Assembly: GCA_902587565.1 (NCBI GenBank)
Contig: CACILT010000010.1
Coordinates: 1 to 33,416 of the forward strand
From: an uncultured Alphaproteobacteria bacterium
Lineage (GTDB): Bacteria > Pseudomonadota > Alphaproteobacteria > HIMB59 > GCA-002718135
Direction of reading: 5' to 3'
DNA: 33,416 nucleotides
The notes under the pieces were generated by a model that worked only from the letters and a program-made list of their open reading frames with translations, was not told the origin of the DNA and did not search any database. Shown here piece after piece: positions 8,580 through 18,136 of this stretch. Within the stretch, counting starts at the first letter, position 1; the number at the start of each line of letters is the position of its first letter. Both the position numbers and the translations under genes were made by a program.

Positions 8580-8621
8580 ATCTTGCTATAACAAGATCTA
8601 TTATGTATCACGGTATTCCGT
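8580..8621. repeat. Two small inverted repeats between secG and pyrG
   Basis: The 47-base gap contains two hairpin-forming sequences. The first is ATCTTG (8580-8585), a six-base loop and CAAGAT (8592-8597). The second is ACGG (8610-8613), loop TATT and CCGT (8618-8621), ending one base before the pyrG start codon, where a ribosome-binding site would be expected. Neither is followed by a T run, so they do not look like an intrinsic terminator. A role in pyrG translation or message processing is a guess. Confidence 0.45.
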
Positions 8622-8622
8622 A

Positions 8623-10236
8623 ATGCATTTTGTTTTTATTACGGGTGGAGTAGCATCATCTCTTGGAAAAGGTATAGCCTCAGCTTCTCTAGCAACACTC
8701 CTTAAAAGTAGAAAATTTAAAGTTAGAATACGTAAGTTAGATCCTTATTTAAACGTAGATCCAGGAACAATGAGTCCATATCAACATGGAGAAGTATATG
8801 TAACAGATGATGGTGCAGAAACAGATTTAGATCTTGGACATTACGAAAGATTTACAAACCAATCAGCTAAGCAATCAGATAGTGTTTCTTCAGGTAAAAT
8901 CTATTCAAATGTCCTTATGAAGGAAAGAAAAGGTGATTACCTAGGCTCAACTATTCAGGTTATTCCTCATGTTACTAATGAAATAAAATCTTTTATAAAC
9001 AGTGATTTAAAAAATGAAGATATCGCAATATATGAAATAGGAGGAACAGTTGGAGATATTGAATCTCTACCTTTCTTAGAAGCTATACGACAAATTAGAA
9101 ACGATAAAAATATTTCATCAGCATTGATTCATATGACATATATTCCATATTTAAGTTCAGCAGGTGAGTTGAAAACGAAACCTACTCAACATTCAGTTAA
9201 AGAACTTCTCAATGCTGGTATTCAACCAGATATCATTATGTGTAGATCTGAACAACCTATAGATAAGGAATCAATTTCTAAAATATCTTTATTTTGTAAT
9301 GTAAAAAAAGATTCAGTAATTCCTGCCTTGAATGCTAAATCAATTTACGAAGTTCCTTCACTGTATTCCAAATATGGTTTAGATGAAGCTCTCCTAAAAC
9401 AATTAGGTTATAAACCAAAAAATCACAAACTAAATTTAAAGCCTTGGATCGATCTTTTAAATAAAATTAAAAAAAGAAAATATAAAGTAAAAATTGCGGT
9501 TGTAGGTAAATACACAAATCTTAAAGATAGCTATAAATCACTAAATGAAGCATTGGTACATGGGGGAATAGAAAATTCTGCTGATGTAGATATTCAATGG
9601 ATTAATTCTGAAAAAGAAAACAACGCTAGTTTAATGAAAAAATTAAAAGGTTGTCATGGAATTCTAATTCCAGGTGGTTTTGGTATTCGTGGTATTAATG
9701 GAAAAATTAATGCCATAAAATATGCAAGAGAAAACAATATTCCTTTTTTTGGAATATGTCTTGGAATGCAGTTAGCTGTTATTGAAATAGCACAAAATGT
9801 ACTCAAAATTAAAAACGCTCATTCTTCAGAATTTAAGAAAACTACTAAATCAGTTGTTGGATTAATGACAGAATGGGTAAATAAAAATAAGATCGAAAAA
9901 AGAGATAAAAATAGTGATAAAGGTGGAACAATGCGTCTTGGAGCGTACAGAGCTATTTTGAAAAAAAATTCAAAAATCTTTTCGATATATAAAAATAGAG
10001 TAATTAGTGAAAGACACAGACATAGATACGAAGTAAATCAGAAATTTCTATCAAAATTTGAAAACAAAGGTTATTATTTTAGTGGTATGTCACCAGATGG
10101 ATTATTACCTGAAGTTCTTGAGAGTAAAAAACATAAATGGTTTATAGGAGTTCAATTTCATCCAGAGTTAAAATCAAGACCATTAGATCCGCATCCTCTT
10201 TTCGTATCATTTATAAAGGCAGCAATTAATGATTAA
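8623..10236 (+). CDS. pyrG: CTP synthase
   Basis: PyrG aminates UTP to CTP using ATP and glutamine. The 537-residue protein has the normal two-domain layout. The N-terminal synthetase begins FITGGVASSLGKG (5-17), the ATP-binding loop, followed by KLDPYLNVDPGTMSPYQHGE. The C-terminal class I amidotransferase has PGGFGIRG, GICLGMQ with Cys379, and FHPE with His513 and Glu515. The ATG at 8623 is the only reasonable start because the conserved FITGG begins at residue 5; no Shine-Dalgarno site precedes it. Its stop overlaps the kdsA start in ATGATTAA. Confidence 0.98.
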   Translation: MHFVFITGGVASSLGKGIASASLATLLKSRKFKVRIRKLDPYLNVDPGTMSPYQHGEVYVTDDGAETDLDLGHYERFTNQSAKQSDSVSSGKIYSNVLMKERKGDYLGSTIQVIPHVTNEIKSFINSDLKNEDIAIYEIGGTVGDIESLPFLEAIRQIRNDKNISSALIHMTYIPYLSSAGELKTKPTQHSVKELLNAGIQPDIIMCRSEQPIDKESISKISLFCNVKKDSVIPALNAKSIYEVPSLYSKYGLDEALLKQLGYKPKNHKLNLKPWIDLLNKIKKRKYKVKIAVVGKYTNLKDSYKSLNEALVHGGIENSADVDIQWINSEKENNASLMKKLKGCHGILIPGGFGIRGINGKINAIKYARENNIPFFGICLGMQLAVIEIAQNVLKIKNAHSSEFKKTTKSVVGLMTEWVNKNKIEKRDKNSDKGGTMRLGAYRAILKKNSKIFSIYKNRVISERHRHRYEVNQKFLSKFENKGYYFSGMSPDGLLPEVLESKKHKWFIGVQFHPELKSRPLDPHPLFVSFIKAAIND

Positions 10237-11059
10237 TATCAAACTAAAAAATTTTTCGATCTCAAATAATTCTACATTTGTTTTAATTGCAGGTCCATGC
10301 GTAATAGAAAATGAAAGTCACTCATTGATGATTGCAGAAGAACTACATAAAATATGTGATGATGTAGGTATTAATTTAATTTTTAAATCTAGTTTTGATA
10401 AGGCAAATAGATCAAGTATTAATAGTGATAGGGGTATAAAGTTACATGACGCATTAAAAATCTTTGAAAAAATTAAAACTAATCTTAATTTACCAATATT
10501 AACCGATGTTCATAATGAAGATCAATGTAATCAATTAAATCAAGATGGTATTATCGATATTATCCAAATTCCTGCGTTTCTATGCCGTCAAACAGATTTA
10601 TTATTAGCTGCAGGTAGAACAAATAAAATAATTAATGTTAAAAAGGGTCAATTTTTATCACCAACTGACGTTAAAAATATTTTCAAAAAGATAGAAACTA
10701 CTAAAAATAAAAAAATAATGATAACTGAAAGAGGAACAACTTTTGGTTACAATACTCTTGTTAATGATTTTAAAGGCATAGATATTATGAAAAAATACGA
10801 GTATCCAGTAATTTTTGATGCAACTCATTCTGTTCAGCAACCAGGAGGAATGGGTGATAAAAGTGGCGGTCAAAGAGAGCATATTCCTTCATTATGCAAA
10901 GCTGCCGTATCTATTGGTATAGCTGGATTATTTTTAGAAACACATAACGATCCAGATAATGCCCCTAGTGATGGACCAAACATGATTAAAATAAAAGATT
11001 TAAAAAAATTACTAATTCAACTTAAACAATTTGATGATATAGCGAAAAACGATGCCTAA
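10229..11059 (+). CDS. kdsA: 3-deoxy-8-phosphooctulonate (KDO-8-P) synthase
   Basis: KdsA condenses arabinose 5-phosphate with phosphoenolpyruvate to give KDO-8-phosphate, the precursor of the Kdo sugar of lipopolysaccharide. The 276-residue protein has [69 protein letters not shown] and [16 protein letters not shown], a complete family signature. This says the organism probably makes a Kdo-containing outer membrane. Its ends overlap pyrG and eno by eight bases each, so the three are probably co-translated. Confidence 0.98.
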   Translation: MINIKLKNFSISNNSTFVLIAGPCVIENESHSLMIAEELHKICDDVGINLIFKSSFDKANRSSINSDRGIKLHDALKIFEKIKTNLNLPILTDVHNEDQCNQLNQDGIIDIIQIPAFLCRQTDLLLAAGRTNKIINVKKGQFLSPTDVKNIFKKIETTKNKKIMITERGTTFGYNTLVNDFKGIDIMKKYEYPVIFDATHSVQQPGGMGDKSGGQREHIPSLCKAAVSIGIAGLFLETHNDPDNAPSDGPNMIKIKDLKKLLIQLKQFDDIAKNDA

Positions 11060-12332
11060 AATTACGAATATAAAAGCAAGACAAATAATTGATAGCAGGG
11101 GAAACCCGACTGTTGAATGCGATATTGAGTTTGAAAATTCTACCTTTGGAAGAGCTGCTGTTCCTAGTGGAGCATCTACTGGAGTACATGAGGCTTTAGA
11201 ATTGAGAGATAATGATAAATCCCAATATAAAGGTAAAGGAGTTTTAAAAGCAGTAGGAAATATCAATGATACAATTTCTAATGAGCTAGTAGGAAAATCA
11301 TTTGAAGATATTTCATCTTTTGATGATTTTTTATTACAACTAGATGGTACAGAAAATAAATCAAGTCTTGGTGCGAATGCAACGCTAGCTGCCAGTTTAG
11401 CTTTTGCAAAATGTTTAGCTTCTTACGAAGGGCAGGAATTATATTCTTTTCTTGGTAAAGAAAATACAATGACTCTTCCAGTTCCAATGATGAATATTAT
11501 TAATGGTGGATCTCATGCAGATAATGATGTTGATATTCAAGAGTTTATGGTTGCTCCTATTGGTACAAATAATTTTTCAGAAGCACTTCAATATGGTTGT
11601 GAAATATTTCATTCATTAAAGTCACTTTTAAAATCAAAAGGTCTAAATACAAATGTTGGTGATGAGGGTGGGTTTGCTCCTAACATAAATAGTTCTAGTG
11701 AAGTCATAGAAACAGTTTTGAAATCAGTAGAGGATGCAGGTTTTAAACCCGGAAAAGATATTTATCTTTCACTTGATGTTGCATCAACTGAATTTTACAA
11801 AAATAATAAATATGATTTAAAAGGAGAAAAAATTGTTTTGTCTTCTGACGAAATGATAAAATATTTAGAGAAATTGGTAAATGCTTATCCCATTTATTCT
11901 ATTGAAGATGGAATGTCAGAGGATGATTGGGATGGTTGGTCAAATTTAACATCAACAATTGGAAAAAAAGTTCAGTTAGTTGGTGATGATTTATTTGTTA
12001 CAAATAAGAAAAGATTACAAAAAGGTATTTCAAAGGGTGCTGGAAATTCTATCTTAGTTAAAGTAAATCAAATTGGAACACTAAAAGAAACTTTAGAGTC
12101 AATTAAATTAGCAAAAGAAAATAATTTTACTACTATAATATCACATCGTTCAGGTGAAACTGAAGATACGACAATTGCGGATTTATCTGTTGGTGTTTCA
12201 GCAGGTCAAATTAAAACAGGTTCATTATCTAGAACTGATAGAACTGCAAAATATAATCAATTATTAAGAATTGAAGAGGCATTACAAGGTAAAGCAAAGT
12301 ATGCTGGATCTTCTATCTTAAATAATAATTGA
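11052..12332 (+). CDS. eno: Enolase
   Basis: Enolase dehydrates 2-phosphoglycerate to phosphoenolpyruvate and is also a common part of the RNA degradosome. The 426-residue protein has the N-terminal [24 protein letters not shown], the lid and active-site parts [57 protein letters not shown] and [10 protein letters not shown]. It starts inside the end of kdsA (ATGCCTAA). A probable promoter for ftsB overlaps its stop codon. Confidence 0.99.
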   Translation: MPKITNIKARQIIDSRGNPTVECDIEFENSTFGRAAVPSGASTGVHEALELRDNDKSQYKGKGVLKAVGNINDTISNELVGKSFEDISSFDDFLLQLDGTENKSSLGANATLAASLAFAKCLASYEGQELYSFLGKENTMTLPVPMMNIINGGSHADNDVDIQEFMVAPIGTNNFSEALQYGCEIFHSLKSLLKSKGLNTNVGDEGGFAPNINSSSEVIETVLKSVEDAGFKPGKDIYLSLDVASTEFYKNNKYDLKGEKIVLSSDEMIKYLEKLVNAYPIYSIEDGMSEDDWDGWSNLTSTIGKKVQLVGDDLFVTNKKRLQKGISKGAGNSILVKVNQIGTLKETLESIKLAKENNFTTIISHRSGETEDTTIADLSVGVSAGQIKTGSLSRTDRTAKYNQLLRIEEALQGKAKYAGSSILNNN

Positions 12333-12356
12333 CAGTCTCGAACTTAAATATGTTAT
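12329..12356 (+). promoter_or_regulatory. Candidate promoter for ftsB
   Basis: A perfect -35 hexamer TTGACA (12329-12334) overlaps the eno stop codon. A -10-like TGTTAT lies 16 bases further on (12351-12356), in an AT-rich stretch. Transcription would begin a few bases before the ftsB ATG at 12368. The -35 match is exact; the -10 is weaker, so this is only a candidate. Confidence 0.35.
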
Positions 12357-12367
12357 TTATATAGAAA

Positions 12368-12679
12368 ATGAACAAATCATTAGTTTTAAAAAATAAATTG
12401 TATTTTTATTTGTCCTTTCTCTTTACTTTTTTTCTATTTGTTTATCTTCTTTATTTTATCGTAAATGGTGAGAGGGGATTACTGAAATATTTCAGTCTTA
12501 AAAATCTTAATGCTCAATATAATGAACAATATCTTTCCTTAAAAATGGAAAATGAATTTTATCTAGATAGAATTAAAAGATTACAACCAAATACTATAGA
12601 TTTGGACTATTTAGATGAGACATTTAGGAAAGTTACAGGATTTACTTCAGAAAACGAAACAGTTATAATTATAGAATAA
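12368..12679 (+). CDS. ftsB: FtsB/DivIC-family septum formation protein
   Basis: This is a 103-residue single-pass membrane protein of the septum formation initiator family. With FtsL and FtsQ such proteins help activate septal wall synthesis. A basic N terminus (to about 10) precedes one transmembrane segment (about 12-35). The family element NGERGLL follows, and then a region able to form a coiled coil (about 45-70). Sequence identity to known FtsB is hard to judge by eye, but the topology, the NGERGLL element and the place between eno and pdhA match the alphaproteobacterial protein. Confidence 0.82.
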   Translation: MNKSLVLKNKLYFYLSFLFTFFLFVYLLYFIVNGERGLLKYFSLKNLNAQYNEQYLSLKMENEFYLDRIKRLQPNTIDLDYLDETFRKVTGFTSENETVIIIE

Positions 12680-12689
12680 ACTGATTTAT

Positions 12690-12716
12690 TTGACAAAAAA
12701 TCACCCTAATTATAAT
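12690..12716 (+). promoter_or_regulatory. Candidate promoter for pdhA-pdhB-pdhC
   Basis: Both consensus hexamers are exact: TTGACA at 12690-12695 and TATAAT at 12711-12716, separated by 15 bases, which is shorter than the usual 16-18. Transcription would start around 12723, leaving fewer than ten bases before the pdhA ATG at 12730 and thus an almost leaderless message. Two exact hexamers in a 50-base gap make this the best promoter in the window, although a looser -10 at 17-base spacing (TAATTA) cannot be excluded. Confidence 0.6.
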
Positions 12717-12729
12717 TAAAGATTATCAT

Positions 12730-13692
12730 ATGAAGAAACTTCAAAAAGCGGATTACATTAAAATGTATTCTTTTATGCTCAAAATAAGAAGATTTGAGGA
12801 AAGAGCAGCTCAACTTTACGGAATGGGTAAAATAGGTGGTTTTTGCCATTTGTATATTGGCCAAGAAGCAGTTGTTGTTGGTATATTAATGACAATTAAT
12901 AAAAATGATTCAGTTGTTACTACTTACAGAGATCATGGCCACATGATTGCTAGAGGACTAGATCCTAAACGTATTATGGCAGAGTTGACTGGTAGAGAAG
13001 ATGGTTATTCCGCTGGTAAGGGTGGTTCAATGCATATGTTTTCAAAAGAAAATAATTTTTATGGAGGTCATGGTATTGTGGGAGCTCAAGTACCAATTGG
13101 CACAGGTATTGCATTCACACATAAATATAATGGAGAAAAAAATATATGCAGAACATATATTGGTGATGGAGCGATGAACAATGGGCAAGTTTTTGAAGCT
13201 TTTAATCTAGCTGCTTTATGGAAGCTTCCTGTTTTATACATTATTGAAAACAACAAATATGGAATGGGCACATCTGTTGATAGAGCGGCGGCTGGATTAG
13301 ACTTATATAAGAGAGGAGAGGCATTTGGTATTCCTGGTGAGAAGGTAGATGGGATGAATGTGTTTTCTGTTATAGAAGCAGCAGATAAAGCAGGTAAGTA
13401 TGTCAGAGAAGGGAATGGGCCTTATATTATTGAAGTACAAACATATCGATATAGAGGACATTCAATGTCAGATCCTGCAAAATATAGAACAAAAGAAGAA
13501 TTAGATAATTATAAGCAAACCGATCCTATTGAAATAGTCAAAGCTGAAATTTTAAAGAAAAAAATTGCAACTAATGATGAAATTGAAAAAATTAATAAAG
13601 ATATTTTAGAAGAAATTAAAAATGCAGCTGAATTTGCAATCAATAGTCCTTTTCCAAAGGACAGCGAACTTTATACGGATGTTTATCTATAA
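12730..13692 (+). CDS. pdhA: Pyruvate dehydrogenase E1 component, alpha subunit
   Basis: PdhA and PdhB form the heterotetrameric thiamine-diphosphate E1 that decarboxylates pyruvate and acetylates the lipoyl group. The 320-residue protein has RRFEERAAQLYGMGKIGGF near the N terminus. The thiamine-diphosphate motif runs from GDGAMNNGQ to the ENNKYGMGT end, and the loop YRYRGHSMSDPAKYR corresponds to the regulated loop of mitochondrial enzymes. Its own consensus-like promoter lies just upstream, and pdhB begins three bases after its stop. The close lipA and the paired lipoyl domains favour pyruvate over branched-chain keto acids as substrate. Confidence 0.97.
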   Translation: MKKLQKADYIKMYSFMLKIRRFEERAAQLYGMGKIGGFCHLYIGQEAVVVGILMTINKNDSVVTTYRDHGHMIARGLDPKRIMAELTGREDGYSAGKGGSMHMFSKENNFYGGHGIVGAQVPIGTGIAFTHKYNGEKNICRTYIGDGAMNNGQVFEAFNLAALWKLPVLYIIENNKYGMGTSVDRAAAGLDLYKRGEAFGIPGEKVDGMNVFSVIEAADKAGKYVREGNGPYIIEVQTYRYRGHSMSDPAKYRTKEELDNYKQTDPIEIVKAEILKKKIATNDEIEKINKDILEEIKNAAEFAINSPFPKDSELYTDVYL

Positions 13693-13695
13693 ATT

Positions 13696-15075
13696 ATGAG
13701 CACAGAAATTTTAATGCCCGCATTATCGCCAACAATGACAGAAGGAAATCTGTCTAAGTGGTTAATTAAAAAAGGAGATACTGTTAAAGCTGGTGATTTG
13801 ATTGCTGAAATTGAAACTGACAAAGCAACAATGGAAGTAGAAGCGGTAGATGAAGGTGTTGTTCTTGATCTTTTATTTAAAGAAGGAGAAGCCAATATTC
13901 CAGTAAATAAAGCTATAGCGATTATTGGCGATCCAAATGAAAAAGTTGAATTAAAAAAAGAAGCTCCCATTGAGAAAGTGATTGAAGAAAAGAAAATTGA
14001 AATAAATATTGAGACAAAAATTGAGAATAAGAAAGATGATATAATCGATACACCATCACCTAAAATAGAAGAAGATAGAAATTTAAGTTCGGAAGAAATT
14101 ACTATGCGCCAAGCACTAAGAGACACAATGGCCGAAGAAATGAGAAAGGATAATAAAGTTTTCATACTTGGAGAGGAAGTTGCCGAGTATCAAGGTGCAT
14201 ATAAAGTCACACAAGGTCTTCTAGAAGAATTTGGCAAAGAAAGAGTATTAGATACTCCCATTTCCGAACATGGATTTACTGGATTGGCAGTTGGAGCAGC
14301 ATTTAAGGGATTGAGACCAATTTTAGAATTCATGACTTTTAATTTTTCCATGCAAGCAATTGATCAAATTATAAATTCAGCTGCAAAAACACTTTACATG
14401 TCTGGAGGACAAATTAATTGCCCTATTGTTTTCAGAGGACCTAATGGTGCTGCGGCCCAAGTTGCTGCACAACATAGTCAGGATTTTTCTTCCTGGTATT
14501 CTCAAGTGCCAGGTTTAAAAGTCATTGCACCATCTACTCCTTATAACGCAAAAGGTTTGTTAAGATCTGCAATATCAGATCCAAATCCCGTAATTTTTCT
14601 AGAAAATGAAATTCTTTATGGATTAAAAGGTCCTGTTAATAATGACATTAACTTCTCAATACCAATTGGAAAAGCAAATATAGAAAAAGAAGGAAAAGAT
14701 TTAACGATCGTAACGTATTCTATAATGTTGCAGAAATCAAAAGAAGCGGCATTAAGATTAAAAGAGGAATACAATTTAGATGCAGAAATTATTGATTTAC
14801 AAACTTTACGACCTTTGGATATGGAAACAATTTTAAATTCAGTTAAAAAAACTAATAGACTAATTACTGTCGAAGAGTCCTGGCCATTTGGTAGTGTTGG
14901 TTCTGAAATTGCAAATATTGTTCAAAGGGATGCATTTGATTATTTAGACTCACCAGTGATAAAAGTTAATAGTGCGGATGTGCCAATGCCATACGCATTG
15001 AGCTTAGAAAAATTATATCTTCCTCAAGTTGATGATATTATAAATGCTGCAAAAAAAGTAAGTTATATAAAATAA
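13696..15075 (+). CDS. pdhB: Pyruvate dehydrogenase E1 beta subunit with N-terminal lipoyl domain
   Basis: This 459-residue E1 beta subunit carries an extra N-terminal lipoyl domain (about 1-80), with the lipoylated lysine at Lys43 in [12 protein letters not shown] charged Glu/Lys/Ile-rich linker (about 85-135) leads to the E1 beta core, recognised from [48 protein letters not shown] and [17 protein letters not shown] lipoyl domain on E1 beta is a known alphaproteobacterial feature. The domain is closely similar to that of the adjacent PdhC. pdhC starts on the base after the stop codon. Confidence 0.97.
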   Translation: MSTEILMPALSPTMTEGNLSKWLIKKGDTVKAGDLIAEIETDKATMEVEAVDEGVVLDLLFKEGEANIPVNKAIAIIGDPNEKVELKKEAPIEKVIEEKKIEINIETKIENKKDDIIDTPSPKIEEDRNLSSEEITMRQALRDTMAEEMRKDNKVFILGEEVAEYQGAYKVTQGLLEEFGKERVLDTPISEHGFTGLAVGAAFKGLRPILEFMTFNFSMQAIDQIINSAAKTLYMSGGQINCPIVFRGPNGAAAQVAAQHSQDFSSWYSQVPGLKVIAPSTPYNAKGLLRSAISDPNPVIFLENEILYGLKGPVNNDINFSIPIGKANIEKEGKDLTIVTYSIMLQKSKEAALRLKEEYNLDAEIIDLQTLRPLDMETILNSVKKTNRLITVEESWPFGSVGSEIANIVQRDAFDYLDSPVIKVNSADVPMPYALSLEKLYLPQVDDIINAAKKVSYIK

Positions 15076-16305
15076 ATGGCCATTAAAGTTTTAATGCCTG
15101 CATTATCACCCACAATGTCAGAGGGTGTAATTAATAAGTGGTTAGTTAATGTTGGTGATACTGTTTCAGCTGGAGATATATTAGCTGAAATTGAAACAGA
15201 TAAAGCAACAATGGAAGTTGAAGCAGTTGATGAGGGAGAAATTACACATTTAATTGATACAACACCAGATAAACAAATTGCTGTTAATTCTGTCATTGCT
15301 CTAATTAATGGTAGCAAAGATGAAAGATTAGAAGATTATAATGATAAAGATCAAACTGTAAGCAGTGAAGAAAAAAATGAAGTTTCAGAAACACCTAAAG
15401 TAAATACTGAAGTAGATAACACTCAAATAATAGAAAGAAGTAAAGATTCAAACACTAAACAAAATACTAATTTTGCCTCACCGTTTGTTAAAAAATTTTC
15501 GAAAGATAACAATATTGATCTAACTTTTATTAAAGGGTCTGGACCTGATGGTAGGATAATAAAAAAAGATATTCAAAATTTTGAACTTCATATCAATGAT
15601 GAAAACATTTCTGTAATTGAACCGTCTAGTATTAGAAAAATAATTGCTGAAAGAACAACACAAACAAAAAATGAGGTTCCACATTTTTATCTTACTATTG
15701 AAACAAGAATGGATAAGCTAATAAATTTAAGAAAAAAAATAAATTCAAATAGTAATATCAAAATCTCGTTTAATGACCTTATTGTTAAAGCATGTGCAAT
15801 GGCAATAGCGAAAAATCGAGAAACAAATATTTCTTGGGTGAATGGTAAAATTCATCAATATAAAAATATCGATATTGCTATAGCGGTAGCGTTAAAAGAA
15901 GGATTGATTACACCTATTGTTAAAGAAGCCGATACAAAAGGATTAGCTGAAATTTCAACAGAAATTAAATCATTAGTAAAAAAAGCTAATCAAAATAAAT
16001 TATTACCAGAAGAATATAGTGGAGGATCTATAACTATCTCAAACTTAGGCATGTTTGGAATCACAGAATTTCAAGCAATTATTAATCCACCACAATCAAG
16101 TATTATTGCAATTGGATCTATAATTGAAAAACCTGTTGTGAGCTCTGGCAGTATTGAAATAGGGCATACAATGAAATCTACTATTTCAGCAGATCATAGA
16201 TCACTAGATGGTGCCGTTGCGGCAAAATTACTCAAAGATTTTAGCGATATTTTGGAAGACCCCTTCCAAATATGGTTGAATAGCATGGATATGGAAGTTA
16301 TTTAA
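15076..16305 (+). CDS. pdhC: Pyruvate dehydrogenase E2, dihydrolipoamide acetyltransferase
   Basis: PdhC is the core of the pyruvate dehydrogenase complex and transfers acetyl from lipoamide to CoA. The 409-residue protein has one lipoyl domain (1-80, Lys43) and a low-complexity acidic linker. A peripheral subunit-binding domain (about 132-168, with GSGPDGRI) binds E1 or E3. The catalytic domain ends in [10 protein letters not shown] with His374 and Asp378. The gene for E3 (lpd), which often follows pdhC in alphaproteobacteria, is not here; lipA comes next after five bases. Confidence 0.97.
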   Translation: MAIKVLMPALSPTMSEGVINKWLVNVGDTVSAGDILAEIETDKATMEVEAVDEGEITHLIDTTPDKQIAVNSVIALINGSKDERLEDYNDKDQTVSSEEKNEVSETPKVNTEVDNTQIIERSKDSNTKQNTNFASPFVKKFSKDNNIDLTFIKGSGPDGRIIKKDIQNFELHINDENISVIEPSSIRKIIAERTTQTKNEVPHFYLTIETRMDKLINLRKKINSNSNIKISFNDLIVKACAMAIAKNRETNISWVNGKIHQYKNIDIAIAVALKEGLITPIVKEADTKGLAEISTEIKSLVKKANQNKLLPEEYSGGSITISNLGMFGITEFQAIINPPQSSIIAIGSIIEKPVVSSGSIEIGHTMKSTISADHRSLDGAVAAKLLKDFSDILEDPFQIWLNSMDMEVI

Positions 16306-16310
16306 CCTAC

Positions 16311-17246
16311 ATGAGTGGACCACGTCATCCTGAAAAAGTTAAAAACAAATCAAATCCAATTCCTAAAAAACCAAGTTGGATTAGAGTAAAAGCACCTACT
16401 TCAAAATTTTTCAAAGAAACAAATAAACTCCTAAAAGATAAAAAAATTGTAACTGTATGCGAAGAAGCTGCATGTCCAAACATAGCTGAATGTTGGCAAA
16501 AAAAACATGCAACATTCATGATACTTGGAGATATATGTACTAGAGCTTGTGCATTTTGTAATATTAAAACTGGCAAACCTCATTATATAGATCACGGTGA
16601 AGCCATAAGAATTGCTGAGTCAGTTAAGCAATTGAATTTAGAACATGTTGTAATAACAAGTGTTGACAGAGACGACCTAATAGATGGTGGAGCACTACAT
16701 TTTATAAACGTAATAGATTCAATTAAAACTTTAAATCCAAGCTGCACAATTGAAATTTTAACTCCTGACTTTAAAAATAAACCTGAAGCTATAGATATTT
16801 TATCAAAAAATTTACCTGACGTCTTCAATCATAACTTAGAAACAGTGCCAAGATTATATCCATCAATTCGTCCTGGTTCACGTTACTTTGTAAGTTTAAA
16901 TTTACTTAGTCAAATAAAAGAAAAAAATCCAAGTATATTTACAAAATCAGGTCTAATGGTTGGTTTAGGTGAAACTAAAGAAGAAGTATATCAGGTAATG
17001 GATGATTTAAGAGCAGCTAATGTTGATTTTATCACAATAGGACAATACTTACCTCCAACACCGAAACACGCTAAGCTAGAAAAATTTATTACTCCTCAAG
17101 AATTTGATGAATATAAAAAAATGGCATACGCAAAGGGATTTCTAATGGTGGCATCATCACCGTTAACTCGTTCAAGTTATCATGCTTCTGATGATTTTAA
17201 AATCATGCAAGAAAATAGGAAAAACAAACTTTATTCAATTCAATGA
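16311..17246 (+). CDS. lipA: Lipoyl synthase
   Basis: LipA is a radical SAM enzyme that inserts two sulfurs into octanoyl groups on lipoyl domains, including those of PdhB and PdhC. The 311-residue protein has both required iron-sulfur clusters: the auxiliary CxxxxCxxxxxC set at Cys50, Cys55 and Cys61, and the radical SAM CxxxCxxC set at Cys76, Cys80 and Cys83. RSSYHA near the C terminus supplies the conserved serine ligand of the auxiliary cluster. Its stop overlaps the next start (ATGA). Placement behind the pdh genes links cofactor supply to the enzyme that needs it. Confidence 0.98.
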   Translation: MSGPRHPEKVKNKSNPIPKKPSWIRVKAPTSKFFKETNKLLKDKKIVTVCEEAACPNIAECWQKKHATFMILGDICTRACAFCNIKTGKPHYIDHGEAIRIAESVKQLNLEHVVITSVDRDDLIDGGALHFINVIDSIKTLNPSCTIEILTPDFKNKPEAIDILSKNLPDVFNHNLETVPRLYPSIRPGSRYFVSLNLLSQIKEKNPSIFTKSGLMVGLGETKEEVYQVMDDLRAANVDFITIGQYLPPTPKHAKLEKFITPQEFDEYKKMAYAKGFLMVASSPLTRSSYHASDDFKIMQENRKNKLYSIQ

Positions 17247-17680
17247 AATCTTCAAATAGAGAGGAAATAGTCGATCACGACGCAAAAGGACTTTTTGATA
17301 TTGTTTTAGATATTGAAAGTTATCCATATTTTATTCCTTGGTGTTCAGCAATGAGAATTCATTCAAAAAATAAAAATGAAATATATGCTGATATGGTTGT
17401 ATGGTATAAATATTTTATGCCCCAAACTTTTGGTTCTCACGTCACTTTTGATAAAAAAAAACTTTCAATAAGTACAACTTATATTGAAGGACCTCTAAAA
17501 GACCTTAAAACTAATTGGATCTTTGAATCATTAAAAAAAAATCAAACAAGAATTCATTTTAATGTAGAATTTGAATTTAAACGATTTTTTCATCAAAAAA
17601 TTGCTGAAGCTTTTTTTCCTTTAATTGAAAACAAAATGATTGAATCATTTAAAGTTCGCGCTGATGAAATTTTAGATTAA
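17243..17680 (+). CDS. COQ10/RatA-like START-domain protein
   Basis: This 145-residue protein is a single START/polyketide-cyclase-like domain of the COQ10/RatA type. It shows [16 protein letters not shown], a close match to the family element around YPxFLPWC. The eukaryotic relative COQ10 binds ubiquinone, while E. coli RatA has been described as a ribosome-associated protein. Which role applies here cannot be told from sequence, though the alphaproteobacterial position after lipA is conserved. It starts by ATGA overlap with lipA and converges with pncC, sharing nine bases at the 3' end. Confidence 0.9.
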   Translation: MKSSNREEIVDHDAKGLFDIVLDIESYPYFIPWCSAMRIHSKNKNEIYADMVVWYKYFMPQTFGSHVTFDKKKLSISTTYIEGPLKDLKTNWIFESLKKNQTRIHFNVEFEFKRFFHQKIAEAFFPLIENKMIESFKVRADEILD

Positions 17681-18136
17681 TTGATTAATTTTGCTAAATA
17701 TAAAATCTCTAGTTTTTCTCTGTATCTCCAATCGTTTCCCTTTGTATATTTTCTTGAAAATATAATTACTTTTATTAACTTTAATTCCAATATACACTAA
17801 ACCTATTGGCTTTAACTTTGTCCCACCATGAGGACCTGCTATACCAGTTGTAGAAATGCAGATTTTTGTTTTTTCATTTTTATACAGACCATTTATCATG
17901 TCCTCAGCTACTTCTTTACTTACAGCTCCAAATTTAGAGAGATTACTTTTTGAAACACATAAATATTTACATTTAGCTTTATTTGAATAACTAATAATCC
18001 CGTAAGAGAAAATTTTTGAAACTCCACTATATTTTGTAATAGTGTTTGCTATTAGCCCACCTGTGCATGACTCAGCAACTGAAATTGAGATATTTTTTTT
18101 TATTAATTTATCTATAACTTTTTTAATAATAGGCAT
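17672..18136 (-). CDS. pncC: CinA C-terminal-type nicotinamide-nucleotide amidohydrolase (PncC)
   Basis: PncC deamidates nicotinamide mononucleotide in NAD recycling. The 154-residue protein consists only of the CinA C-terminal domain, with SVAESCTGG (19-27; catalytic Ser23), GIISYSNKAKC, the FGAVSKEVAEDM helix and TGIAGPHGGT. The N-terminal MoCF-like half of full CinA is absent, which is normal for the short form. It overlaps pgpA by 14 bases upstream and the COQ10-like gene by nine bases downstream, so no terminator fits between the convergent genes. Confidence 0.93.
   Translation of the reverse strand: MPIIKKVIDKLIKKNISISVAESCTGGLIANTITKYSGVSKIFSYGIISYSNKAKCKYLCVSKSNLSKFGAVSKEVAEDMINGLYKNEKTKICISTTGIAGPHGGTKLKPIGLVYIGIKVNKSNYIFKKIYKGKRLEIQRKTRDFIFSKINQLI

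Noticed and set aside
8580-8597. Inverted repeat after secG as an intrinsic terminator
   Set aside because: The arms are only six bases and no T run follows; the tpiA-to-eno genes are also packed as one unit.
13696-15315. The similar DNA at the starts of pdhB and pdhC as a mobile or recent repeat
   Set aside because: The similarity follows the lipoyl domain reading frame with many synonymous differences, so it is protein homology and not a repeat element.
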